Shown here in pieces: positions 6,802 through 13,796 of a stretch of DNA of 16,792 nucleotides. Made by a program: the position numbers and the translations under genes. Position 1 is the first letter of the stretch. Every line of letters starts with the position of its first letter. Where the stretch lies: NCBI GenBank assembly GCA_964483245.1, contig CAZABP010000076.1, positions 1 to 16,792 of the forward strand. The letters run 5' to 3'. A model generated the notes under the pieces. It worked only from the letters and a program-made list of their open reading frames with translations. It did not search any database and was not told the origin of the DNA. This DNA is from CAZABP01 sp964483245. Lineage in GTDB: Bacteria > Planctomycetota > UBA1135 > UBA2386.

Positions 6802-9072
6802 TCAGTCCGGCAGCAGGAATGCAGCGCGCTCTGCCCTGGTGAGCTGGCGCGGCGCGAGCACGCGTGCGGCCTCGGCGGGATCCCGCGGCCACTGCCACAG
6901 GGCCCCTTCGTCGTCGCGGCCGACCAGTGAGTCTCCGGACCCGCGCCAGGCGAGCCAGACGATCGGTCGCCGCGCGGCGGTGATCGCGGCGTGGAATGCA
7001 CCCGACTGCGCGTCCCACGACGTGAGACGCCCATCGCTGTGCGCGAGCGCCACGTACTCGCCGCTCGGATCGATCGCCGCCGCGAGCAGCGGACTGTCGG
7101 CGCGGAACACCTGCCGCTCCCGCCCGGTTGCCGCGTCCCACAGGCATGCGCGATCGCGGCTGGCGACGAACCACGCGGCTGGTTCCTGCACCTGGTCGAG
7201 TGCCAGGATCGGACCTGCATGCGTGTCGAACCGGTGCCGCAGCTCGCCGGTGGCGGTGTCGTAGACGCGGACGCGGTGGTCCTCGCTGCCGGATGCGAGC
7301 AGGTGACCGTCGCGCGACCACGCCAGGTGCGTGACTGCCTTGCGGTGGCCGGTCAACACGTGCAGTTCCTTCCCGCGCGGCAGCTCCCAGATCCGCGTCG
7401 ACTGGTCGCGGCTGCCGCTCGCCAGCCGCGTGCCGTCGGGGGAGATCGCGAGCACCTGGATGCCCCCGGCATGCTCGTCGAGCGTGCGCAGGGCTGCGCC
7501 GGTCGTCGCATCCCAGAGCTGGATCGTGCGATCGAGGGATCCGCTCAGCAGCCAGTTGCGGTCTGGGACGAACGCCAGGCAGGTGACCAGATCGCGATGC
7601 CCCGCAAGGTTCAGCTCCGCCAGCCCGGTGGTCAGGTCCCAGACCGTGATCTCCCGGACCGCACCCGCGGATGCGAGGCGGGCTGCAGACGGATCGAGTG
7701 CGAGCGCCGTGATCCGCTCGTCGCTGCCGATCAGGGCCTGCGAGCTGCGCGGCAGTTCGAGCGTGTGGACCCAGAGGATCTGGTCCGGCGCACTGGCGGC
7801 GAGCCGTGTGCCGGCGAGTGCCGTGACGACCTGGACCCAGCGATCGGTAGGTGGGGCGGCGATCTGCGTGGCGACCTGGGTGCGCCAGATCCGCAGCGTG
7901 CCGTCCGGGCCGGCCGTTGCCGCGAGCGGTTGCGCTTCGTGGACGGCAAGTGCGTGGACCGCCCCGCGATGCCCCTGCAGCAGGATCGGGGGGTCGGTCC
8001 GTTCCAGGTCGAGCAGCAGCGCGCCGTCTGCGGTGGCGATGCCGACCCAGGCGGCGTCGGTGCCGGTGGCCAACAGGCGCGCATGCGCGGCGAGCTCCCG
8101 CTCGGACGGGCCGGCCGGAAAGCTCCACGTTGCGACCGTCGGGACCATGCCGGCGGTCGTCGTGACGACCTGATCGCTGAGGCCGGCAAACGTCCCGCTG
8201 GCGATCGCGCCGGATTCACTCTGCAGGATCGCGAGTGGCTCCGGCAGGCGTGGGTCGAGCAGCATGGCTTCGCCGGTCGTGAAGCGTGCGACGACGCGCG
8301 GTTCGGAACGGGCCCCGCTCAGCGACGCGGGACGGCGGCGGCCGCACCGCAGCTCGCGTTGCACCGCGCTGGCGTCGGGATGCCACCACTGGACTCCGCC
8401 ATCGTCGGTCGCCGTCACGATCGTGTCGCCGGCCGCGAAGCAGGTCGCGACGATGCGCCGTCCTGGCAGCTCGAGCGTCGCCTGGCGTTCGCCGTCGGCC
8501 GCGTCGACGAGCACGGCCTCGCCCGCGACCCCGAGACCTAGCAGCACGGCACCATCGGCGCGGAAGCGCGGTTGCCGGACGCCGTCGAGCCGGGCGATTG
8601 TCGCGCCGGAGGGGAGCTCGCGCAGGACTCCCGGCCCGAAGCTGCCGCTCGTCGTCAGGATCCGGTTGCCGCCCGGGGCCACTTCGATCGAAGCGATCGC
8701 GTCCTCTTCCCGGCTCAGGTGCTGCACGGGGCCGTCGTACGGGGGATCGAGCCGCAGCAGGCGGCCGCCTGCATCCCCGGCGAGCAGCGCGTCCCCCGAC
8801 CAGGCGACCGCAAGGATTTCGTTGGGCAACGCCTGGATCGTGCGGAGCTCGCGCAACTGGCCGAGCGCCGCATACAAGAGGCTCCGCGCCCTTGCGGTCG
8901 GCTTGGTCTCCTCCGAGGCGAGGCCGAGCAACAACGCAGTCGCCGGGTCGCGGGTGGTGCGCAGTTCGCCCTCGGCGGCCAGCCGCGCGGCGTCCCGTTC
9001 GCGTAGATCGCTGAGGCACCAGCAGCCGGCGAACAGCAGGAGTGCCAGCAGGACAGATCGCGCGCGGATCAC
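6802..9072 (-). CDS. WD40-repeat lipoprotein, two predicted beta-propellers
   Basis: This 756-residue protein starts at a GTG that overlaps the acpS stop by 4 nt. An N-terminal hydrophobic stretch ends in the lipobox LLFAGC (Cys17), indicating a lipid-anchored extracytoplasmic protein. Residues of about 25-75 (LAAEGELRTTRDPATALLLG, then SLLYAALGQLREL) match the helical linker that precedes WD40 repeats in STAND-type signalling proteins, but no NTPase domain is present. From about residue 78 to the end roughly 15 blade-like repeats can be counted. The clearest are in the second half (AGHRDLVTCLAFVPD, SGSLDRTIQLWDATTG, TGHRKAVTHLAWSRDG, SGSEDHRVRVYDTATG), giving two propellers. A protein-binding platform is likely; the partner is unknown. 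An upstream in-frame extension to 9336 lies inside acpS and lacks sense. No enzymatic domain is visible. Confidence 0.88.
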   Translation of the reverse strand: MIRARSVLLALLLFAGCWCLSDLRERDAARLAAEGELRTTRDPATALLLGLASEETKPTARARSLLYAALGQLRELRTIQALPNEILAVAWSGDALLAGDAGGRLLRLDPPYDGPVQHLSREEDAIASIEVAPGGNRILTTSGSFGPGVLRELPSGATIARLDGVRQPRFRADGAVLLGLGVAGEAVLVDAADGERQATLELPGRRIVATCFAAGDTIVTATDDGGVQWWHPDASAVQRELRCGRRRPASLSGARSEPRVVARFTTGEAMLLDPRLPEPLAILQSESGAIASGTFAGLSDQVVTTTAGMVPTVATWSFPAGPSERELAAHARLLATGTDAAWVGIATADGALLLDLERTDPPILLQGHRGAVHALAVHEAQPLAATAGPDGTLRIWRTQVATQIAAPPTDRWVQVVTALAGTRLAASAPDQILWVHTLELPRSSQALIGSDERITALALDPSAARLASAGAVREITVWDLTTGLAELNLAGHRDLVTCLAFVPDRNWLLSGSLDRTIQLWDATTGAALRTLDEHAGGIQVLAISPDGTRLASGSRDQSTRIWELPRGKELHVLTGHRKAVTHLAWSRDGHLLASGSEDHRVRVYDTATGELRHRFDTHAGPILALDQVQEPAAWFVASRDRACLWDAATGRERQVFRADSPLLAAAIDPSGEYVALAHSDGRLTSWDAQSGAFHAAITAARRPIVWLAWRGSGDSLVGRDDEGALWQWPRDPAEAARVLAPRQLTRAERAAFLLPD

Positions 9073-9449
9073 TCCCCCTCGGCGACCGCGCTGGCGACCG
9101 CGTGCGTGGCGGTGTGCGAGAGCGAGAGATGGATCCGGCGGATCCCCTGGGCGGCCGCGACGTCCGCCGCGCGCCCGTGCAAGCCGATCGAGACGGAGCC
9201 GCGCGGTGCGCGCAGGACCTCGATCTGCTGAAAGCCGATGCCGTCGCTCCAGCCGGTGCCGAGGCACTTCATGACGGCCTCCTTGGCGGCGAAGCGGGCG
9301 GCGAAGGCGGCGTCGGCGTCGACCCGCGGGCGGCAATGGGCGATCTCGGCTGCCGTGAACACGCGATCGAGGAAGCGCTCCCCTTGGCGCCGGATCAGAT
9401 CGCGGATCCGGGCGAGGTCGACCAGATCGATGCCATTGCCGAGGATCAT
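9069..9449 (-). CDS. acpS: Holo-[acyl-carrier-protein] synthase
   Basis: This 126-residue protein has the normal length for AcpS. It transfers 4'-phosphopantetheine from coenzyme A to the serine of acyl carrier protein, which activates fatty acid synthesis in the cytoplasm. The N-terminal GNGIDLVDLARI carries the metal-binding aspartate D8. The segment RFAAKEAVMKCLGTG (52-66) carries the second metal ligand E57 and K61. The C-terminal HLSLSHTATHAVA holds the conserved SHT (111-113). The ATG at 9449 puts the protein exactly at the family start; longer in-frame versions run into the FKBP gene on the other strand. No clear Shine-Dalgarno is seen. The stop overlaps the start of the WD40 lipoprotein gene, and the divergent FKBP gene begins 46 bp away. 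Confidence 0.95.
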   Translation of the reverse strand: MILGNGIDLVDLARIRDLIRRQGERFLDRVFTAAEIAHCRPRVDADAAFAARFAAKEAVMKCLGTGWSDGIGFQQIEVLRAPRGSVSIGLHGRAADVAAAQGIRRIHLSLSHTATHAVASAVAEGE

Positions 9450-9460
9450 CGCTGCGGTGC

Positions 9461-9489
9461 TTCTACGGACGGAGATCGCGAGGCATGCT
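9461..9489 (+). promoter_or_regulatory. Promoter-like element for the FKBP gene
   Basis: TTCTAC at 9461-9466 and CATGCT at 9484-9489 are separated by 17 bp, in the 46-bp gap between acpS and the FKBP gene. The same arrangement with the same spacing (TTCTGC-17-TATGCT, and similar spacer bases) occurs at 14861-14889 before the candidate RNA gene. The predicted start falls on or near the FKBP ATG at 9496, so the mRNA may be leaderless. The -35 match to TTGACA is weak. Confidence 0.4.
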
Positions 9490-9495
9490 AGCCCC

Positions 9496-10098
9496 ATGCT
9501 GCGAAGGTTCGCGATCGGATCCTCTCTGTGCGTGTTGGTCGGGTGCGGTGGTGATGCGCCGAAGCCGGGAGCCGGTGACACGTCGGCGAAGTCGCCGGAT
9601 GCGCCGATGACGCAAGCCGATCTGCAGCGGATCGCCGCGGAGAAGGGGCTGACCCTGCCAGGTGCGGAAGCAGCTGGCGAGCGCCCGCTGATGTTGCCGG
9701 GTGCCGCGGCACAGGCATCCGACGAGGAGGATCGCAAGGCGCTGAAGATCGAGGTGCTCCGCGAGGGTGAGGGCCCGGGGATCGAGCGCGGTCAGACCGG
9801 CAAGTTCCACTACACCGGAATGCTGCTGAACGGGAAGGTGTTCGACAGCAGCCGGTTCGACCCGGATCCGGAGAGTCCGGACGACGGGCGGACGTTCGGC
9901 AAACCGACCGAGTTTGCGCTGCAGGAGGGCTCGTTGATCCGCGGATGGACCCTCGGGATCCCCGGCATGAAGGTCGGCGAGCGCCGACGCATCACGATCC
10001 CGGCGCGGCTCGGCTACGGGGAGTACGGGCGCGGTGACAAGATCCCGGGCAACTCCACGCTCGTGTTCGACATCGAGCTCGTCGACGTCGTGCGCTGA
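9496..10098 (+). CDS. FKBP-type peptidyl-prolyl cis-trans isomerase lipoprotein
   Basis: This 200-residue protein catalyses cis-trans isomerisation of proline peptide bonds, probably in the periplasm. The signal peptide ends in the lipobox CVLVGC with the lipidated cysteine at residue 17. A low-complexity linker (18-80) follows, then one FKBP domain (about 83-200) with the family motifs FHYTGMLLNGKVFDSS (104-119), GWTLGIPGMKVGERRRITIP (150-169), YGEYGRGDKIPGNSTLVFDI (174-193). The aromatic and aspartate residues of the active pocket (Y106, F116, D117, W151, Y174) are present. A 10-residue insert (FDPDPESPDD, 121-130) sits in the loop after the second strand. The ATG at 9496 is at the expected transcription start; the only SD-like bases (GAGG, 9480-9483) are 12 nt upstream. 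Its last 85 bp overlap the JAMM gene on the other strand. Confidence 0.94.
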   Translation: MLRRFAIGSSLCVLVGCGGDAPKPGAGDTSAKSPDAPMTQADLQRIAAEKGLTLPGAEAAGERPLMLPGAAAQASDEEDRKALKIEVLREGEGPGIERGQTGKFHYTGMLLNGKVFDSSRFDPDPESPDDGRTFGKPTEFALQEGSLIRGWTLGIPGMKVGERRRITIPARLGYGEYGRGDKIPGNSTLVFDIELVDVVR

Positions 10099-10532
10099 AC
10101 GCGGAGCGGGACGGCGTGCAGGCGCGGGAGTGGCTGGCCGGGCTTGGGTAGATACGCACGCAGCTCCTGGCGGCCATCGGTGCACCAGCCGGCGATCACG
10201 ACCGACATGCCGGGCCAGGCGGCGCGGGCGTCCGCTCGGCTCGGGTGGGCCGGCTGGTCCGGATGGCTGTGGAACCAGCCGAGCTCCTCGCGGCCGGTGG
10301 CGCGCAGCGCGTCGATCGCGGCGAGGGCTTCGAGCGGGTCGACCAGGAAGCGGCCCGGTGCCGGCGCGCGGTTGGGCAGCACGCGGACGGTGTCGATTTC
10401 CAGGTGCGAGCGGCGGCGGTGACCCCCGAGCAGGGCGCAGGCTTCGTGTGGCCGGGCGCGCGCGGCGAGTCGCAGCAGCTCGGGAAGGATGCCGGGAGCG
10501 AGTTCGAGCTGCACGCGCGTATTGTGGTCCAT
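10014..10532 (-). CDS. JAMM/MPN (Mov34/JAB-type) zinc metallopeptidase
   Basis: This 172-residue protein shows the full JAMM metal-binding signature. It has E30 in HEACALLGG, then HSHP (H88, H90) followed seven residues on by S98 and D101 in FHSHPDQPAHPSRAD. That fits the E / HxHx7SxxD rule exactly. Bacterial stand-alone JAMM proteins remove small ubiquitin-like or sulfur-carrier proteins. An example is Mec of mycobacteria, which releases cysteine from the carrier CysO. The ATG at 10532 starts right at the domain; no clear Shine-Dalgarno is seen. The domain ends near residue 145, and the last 28 residues or so (SSMSNTSVELPG region) are encoded antisense to the end of the FKBP gene and may be non-functional tail. 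It is divergent, with a 32-bp gap, from a Cys/Met-metabolism PLP enzyme, which hints at a sulfur role. No sulfur carrier gene is in the window. Confidence 0.9.
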   Translation of the reverse strand: MDHNTRVQLELAPGILPELLRLAARARPHEACALLGGHRRRSHLEIDTVRVLPNRAPAPGRFLVDPLEALAAIDALRATGREELGWFHSHPDQPAHPSRADARAAWPGMSVVIAGWCTDGRQELRAYLPKPGQPLPRLHAVPLRVQRTTSTSSMSNTSVELPGILSPRPYSP

Positions 10533-10564
10533 CGTTCGAGCGCGGCAACGCCGCCGGAGCAGAC

Positions 10565-11752
10565 GTGAGCGAATACCCGTACGGACATCGCGGTGCGCGG
10601 CATGCACCGATCGGCCCGCTCGCGCGCCCGGTCGAGCGCGCAACGACGCATGCGTTCGCGAGTGCGGACGAGATCGCGGCATACGGCACCGGCGCGCGCA
10701 GCGGGGACTTCTATCCGCGGTTCTCGCACGCCAATGGTCGCCATGCGGAGCAGCTCATCGCCGAACTGGAGCGGAGCGATGGCGCGGTGTCGTTCGCCAG
10801 CGGGATGGCGGCGATGACGGCCGCGATCCTGGCGCACTGCGGCGCTGGCGATCGCGTCGCGATCGCGACGCGGATCTATGGCGGCACCGATGCAATCGCG
10901 AAGGGGGATCTGCCGCGGTTCGGGTTGCGCGTGGATCGGTTCGATCCCCTCGACGCGGCGTCGGTGCGCGCGATGTTGGCCCGCGGGCCGCGCGTCGTCG
11001 TCGCGGAGACCCCGATCAATCCGACGTTGCGGCTGGTCGACCTGCGTGATCTCGCTGCGCACGTGCACGCGGCGCGCGCGTGGCTGATCGTCGACGGGAC
11101 GTTCGCGCCGCCACCCGTGCAACAGGCGCTCGAGCTCGGCGCGGATCTCGTCGTGCACAGCGCCACGAAGTTCCTCGGTGGGCACTCCGACGTGCTGGGT
11201 GGGATCGTGGCGGGCCGGCACGAACTGCTCGGACCGATCGCAACGTTCCGCAAGCGGACCGGGGCCGTGCTCGGACCGGATGCGGCATGGTTGCTCGGCC
11301 GCTCGCTCGCGACGCTGGAGCTGCGCATGCGCGCGCAACAGGAGTCGGCGGCGCGGCTCGCGCATGCCCTCGCGGACGAACCGCCACGGAGCCTGCGGCG
11401 GGTGTGGTACCCCGGTCTCGACTCGCATCCGGATCACGAGCTGTGCCAGCGGCAGATGTCGGGTGGTGGCGCGATGTTGGCGCTCGAGGTCGCCGGCGGA
11501 CTGGCACACGCGGTCGCGGTCTACGACCGGCTGCAGCGGATCGCGCGCGCGGCGTCACTCGGAGGCGTCGAGAGCGTGGCGAGTCTGCCGCCGCACACGA
11601 CTCATGTCGGGCTCAGTGATGCGGAGCGGGAAGCCAGCGGGATTCCGGCCGGACTGATCCGTTGCTCGATCGGGCTCGAGGGCACGACGGCGTTGCTCGA
11701 CGATCTGCGCCACGCGCTCGACGTGCCGCCGCCGGTCGGTGGCGCTTCCTAG
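10565..11752 (+). CDS. Cys/Met-metabolism PLP-dependent enzyme (cystathionine gamma-synthase / gamma-lyase family)
   Basis: This 395-residue protein has the usual length of the family. The PLP lysine is K202 in VVHSATKFLGGHSDVLGG (197-214), and the pyridine-nitrogen aspartate is D177 in LIVDGTF. Other motifs are SFASGMAAMTAAIL (76-89), Y105-GGT and ETPINPTLRLVDL (148-160). The segment YPRFSHANGRHAEQLIAELE (50-69) corresponds to the usual YxRxGNPT motif, but with SHANGR in place of GNPT. The family includes cystathionine gamma-synthase, cystathionine beta/gamma-lyase, methionine gamma-lyase and O-acetylhomoserine sulfhydrylase. Which of these it is cannot be read from the sequence. The GTG start at 10565 is supported by GGAG at 10556-10559, 5 nt upstream. 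It is divergent from the JAMM peptidase gene. Confidence 0.9.
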   Translation: MSEYPYGHRGARHAPIGPLARPVERATTHAFASADEIAAYGTGARSGDFYPRFSHANGRHAEQLIAELERSDGAVSFASGMAAMTAAILAHCGAGDRVAIATRIYGGTDAIAKGDLPRFGLRVDRFDPLDAASVRAMLARGPRVVVAETPINPTLRLVDLRDLAAHVHAARAWLIVDGTFAPPPVQQALELGADLVVHSATKFLGGHSDVLGGIVAGRHELLGPIATFRKRTGAVLGPDAAWLLGRSLATLELRMRAQQESAARLAHALADEPPRSLRRVWYPGLDSHPDHELCQRQMSGGGAMLALEVAGGLAHAVAVYDRLQRIARAASLGGVESVASLPPHTTHVGLSDAEREASGIPAGLIRCSIGLEGTTALLDDLRHALDVPPPVGGAS

Positions 11753-11768
11753 TCGAACCGGCTCGTGG

Positions 11769-11797
11769 TGGACGGGGCCTGCGGAGGCTCCTATATC
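11769..11797 (+). promoter_or_regulatory. Predicted promoter of the ompH-lpxC/fabZ-oxidoreductase operon
   Basis: TGGACG (11769-11774) and TATATC (11792-11797) are 17 bp apart and give the best sigma-70-like match between the PLP gene and the OmpH-like gene. The predicted start is near 11804. It leaves a leader of about 27 nt that contains AGGTG at 11820-11824, 6 nt before the ATG. Confidence 0.5.
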
Positions 11798-11830
11798 CAC
11801 GTCCGTCGCAGCGCCGCGCAGGTGAATGCC

Positions 11831-12454
11831 ATGAAGTCCAGCATGCTCTCTGTCTCGATGGCGATTCCGGTCGCCGTTCTGCTCGGATTCAGTCTGCCGC
11901 GTGCGCCGCAGGGCCAGGACCCGGCGAACGGCCCGGCGCCGGCGCCGCTGGCGATCGGGATCGTGGACATGGACCCGGTCGCGCACGCGTTCCCGGAGTT
12001 CGCGCGCGGCGTCGAGGAGCTGAAGAAGTCGAACTCCGAACTGCTCGGGAAGCTGAACGACCTCAACAAGGAGGCGATGGCGCTGGAGGCGAGCCTCGAG
12101 ACGCTCGAGAAGGACTCGTTGGCGTTCGCCGAACGTCAGCACGAGCTGCGCGGCAAGGCAGCGGCACTCGAGAGTCTGGAGAAGATGTACAACGCGTACA
12201 TCGAGGTGCAGATGCTCAAGCTGCGGCACGAGATGATGCGCAAGGTCGACGAGCTGATTGAGCGCTTCGCGAAGAAGAAGAAGCTCGACCTCGTGCTGCG
12301 CCACCGCGGTCTGCCCGACGACAAGGGTCGGCTCAGCGACATCCAGTCGCGGATGGAGGTGTACATGCACCGCGACGTCCTCTGGTACGGCCAGGCCTTG
12401 GACGTGACCAACGAGGTGATCCTGTTCCTGAAGGCCGAACTGACCAACAAGTGA
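11831..12454 (+). CDS. OmpH/Skp-family periplasmic chaperone
   Basis: This 207-residue protein has an N-terminal hydrophobic export signal (about 1-27, SMAIPVAVLLGFSLPRAPQG) and a Pro/Ala linker. The family opening strand follows at 42-56 (IGIVDMDPVAHAFPE). Long charged helices (about 60-155) form the coiled-coil tentacles typical of Skp. The C-terminal strand KLDLVLRHRG (151-160) and the closing helix complete the fold. Skp-type proteins hold unfolded outer-membrane proteins in the periplasm. The insert between the strand and the last helix (KGRLSDIQSRMEVYMHRDVL) is longer than in E. coli Skp, judged from memory. The ATG at 11831 is supported by AGGTG 6 nt upstream; an upstream in-frame extension to 11765 lacks a signal peptide start. 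The position directly before lpxC/fabZ mirrors the skp-lpxD-fabZ order of proteobacteria and supports the call. Confidence 0.85.
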   Translation: MKSSMLSVSMAIPVAVLLGFSLPRAPQGQDPANGPAPAPLAIGIVDMDPVAHAFPEFARGVEELKKSNSELLGKLNDLNKEAMALEASLETLEKDSLAFAERQHELRGKAAALESLEKMYNAYIEVQMLKLRHEMMRKVDELIERFAKKKKLDLVLRHRGLPDDKGRLSDIQSRMEVYMHRDVLWYGQALDVTNEVILFLKAELTNK

Positions 12455-12482
12455 GGCGGGCCGGAGACCCATCCGCCCGTCC

Positions 12483-13796
12483 GTGACCGTGAACCGCCCG
12501 CAGAGGACGCTCAAGAACCAGGTCGAGCTCAGCGGCGTCGGGCTGCACTCTGGCAAGGCGTCCCGGCTGGTCGTGAAACCGGCCGAAGCCGGTGCCGGGA
12601 TCTCGTTCGTCCGCGTCGATCTCGAAGGGGAGCCGGAGGTGCGCGTCGCCGCGCCGAATCTCAAGGCGCGCGAGCGGCGCTCCGGCCTGCAGAACGGTGT
12701 GGCCGAGGTCTACACCGTGGAACACCTGCTCGCGGCGCTGTGGGCGCTCGGCATCGACAACGCCGAGATCCACATCGACGGAGAAGAGGTGCCGGGCATG
12801 GACGGCTCGGCGCGGGAGTTCGTGCAATCGCTGCGCGGCGCCGGCGTCATCGAGCAGAAGGCGCCGCGCAAGACGTACGCGGTCAAGGATCCGATCTACG
12901 TCCGCGAAGGGAACTCCACGATCGTCGCGCTACCGGGCAACGGCAAGCTGTCGTTGGAGTACCACTTCGACCACCTGGCCCCCGGCGCCAAGCTGCCGAC
13001 CCGCCAGACGGTCATGTTCGAGCTGGATGCCGAGGCGTTCGAGAAGGAGATCGCGCAGGCGCGGACGTTCGTGTTCGAGCACGAAGTCGAGAAGCTGGTC
13101 GCCGCCGGCCTCGGCAAGGGGGCGAACCACGTCAACACGTTGGTCGTGACGGCGAATGGAGTGCGCGAGAACGAGCTGCGCTACGACGACGAGCTGGCAC
13201 GGCACAAGGTGCTCGACCTGATCGGGGACCTGGCGACGACCGGTGTCGATCTGGATGCGCACGTCATCGCGACGCGCTCGGGGCATTCCCTGAACATGAA
13301 GCTCGTGCAGCTGCTGCTCGAGCGGATGGAGCAGGAGGAGGACCAGGGGGAGCTCGAGCGCGAGACCGGACTCGACATCCGCGAGATCTTGAAGCTGCTG
13401 CCGCACCGGTTCCCGTTCCTGTTGATCGACCGCGTCGTCGAGCTGGATGGCTTCCGGCGCGCCGTCGCGATCAAGAACGTCACGATCAACGAGCCGTTCT
13501 TCCAGGGGCACTGGCCGGACCAACCGATCATGCCGGGTGTGCTGCAGCTCGAGGCGATGGCCCAACTCGCGGGCGTCCTGCTGCTGCGCAAGCTCGAGAA
13601 CACCGGCAAGCTCGCGGTGCTGTGGAGTGTCGACAAGGTGAAGCTGCGCGGCGCCGTCGTCCCGGGCGATCAGCTGCGAATCGAGGTGGACACGATCCGC
13701 GCGAAGCCGAGCGTCGGACACGTCCGCGCGCGCTGCAAAGTCGCGGGACGGCTGGTGGCCGAGGCGGAGCTGAAGTTCACGCTCGTCGACGCGTGA
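12483..13796 (+). CDS. lpxC-fabZ: Bifunctional LpxC-FabZ: UDP-3-O-acyl-GlcNAc deacetylase / 3-hydroxyacyl-ACP dehydratase
   Basis: This 437-residue cytoplasmic fusion contains LpxC at about 1-285 and FabZ at about 297-437. LpxC removes acetate from UDP-3-O-acyl-GlcNAc, the committed step of lipid A synthesis. The zinc ligands H81 (in TVEHLLAAL), H241 and D245 (RHKVLDLIGDL), the catalytic E80 and H268 (SGHSLN) are all visible. FabZ dehydrates 3-hydroxyacyl-ACP; its catalytic H308 (LLPHRFPFLLIDRV) and E357 (PGVLQLEAMAQ) are present, as is GHWPDQPIMPG. A Glu/Gln/Asp-rich linker (282-295) joins the domains. The fusion is known from Bacteroidota and other phyla and ties together two enzymes competing for the same acyl-ACP pool. 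The start is GTG at 12483, with another GTG two codons later; the nearest SD-like GGAG is 16 nt away, so the start is only moderately certain. The stop overlaps the next gene by 4 nt. Confidence 0.95.
   Translation: MTVNRPQRTLKNQVELSGVGLHSGKASRLVVKPAEAGAGISFVRVDLEGEPEVRVAAPNLKARERRSGLQNGVAEVYTVEHLLAALWALGIDNAEIHIDGEEVPGMDGSAREFVQSLRGAGVIEQKAPRKTYAVKDPIYVREGNSTIVALPGNGKLSLEYHFDHLAPGAKLPTRQTVMFELDAEAFEKEIAQARTFVFEHEVEKLVAAGLGKGANHVNTLVVTANGVRENELRYDDELARHKVLDLIGDLATTGVDLDAHVIATRSGHSLNMKLVQLLLERMEQEEDQGELERETGLDIREILKLLPHRFPFLLIDRVVELDGFRRAVAIKNVTINEPFFQGHWPDQPIMPGVLQLEAMAQLAGVLLLRKLENTGKLAVLWSVDKVKLRGAVVPGDQLRIEVDTIRAKPSVGHVRARCKVAGRLVAEAELKFTLVDA

Noticed and set aside
5284..8541. Long + strand open frames (548 and 516 codons) opposite the two lipoprotein genes
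   Set aside because: The minus strand has lipoboxes, WD40 repeats and sensible composition; these frames have none and are GC-driven shadows.
9073..9336. N-terminal extension of the WD40 gene
   Set aside because: It lies wholly inside acpS in another frame, is Arg-rich, and would bury the lipoprotein signal peptide.
12740..13792. Upstream part of the open frame that leads into the Gfo/Idh gene
   Set aside because: It overlaps the LpxC-FabZ gene in another frame and has no family motifs; the real start is the GTG at 13793.
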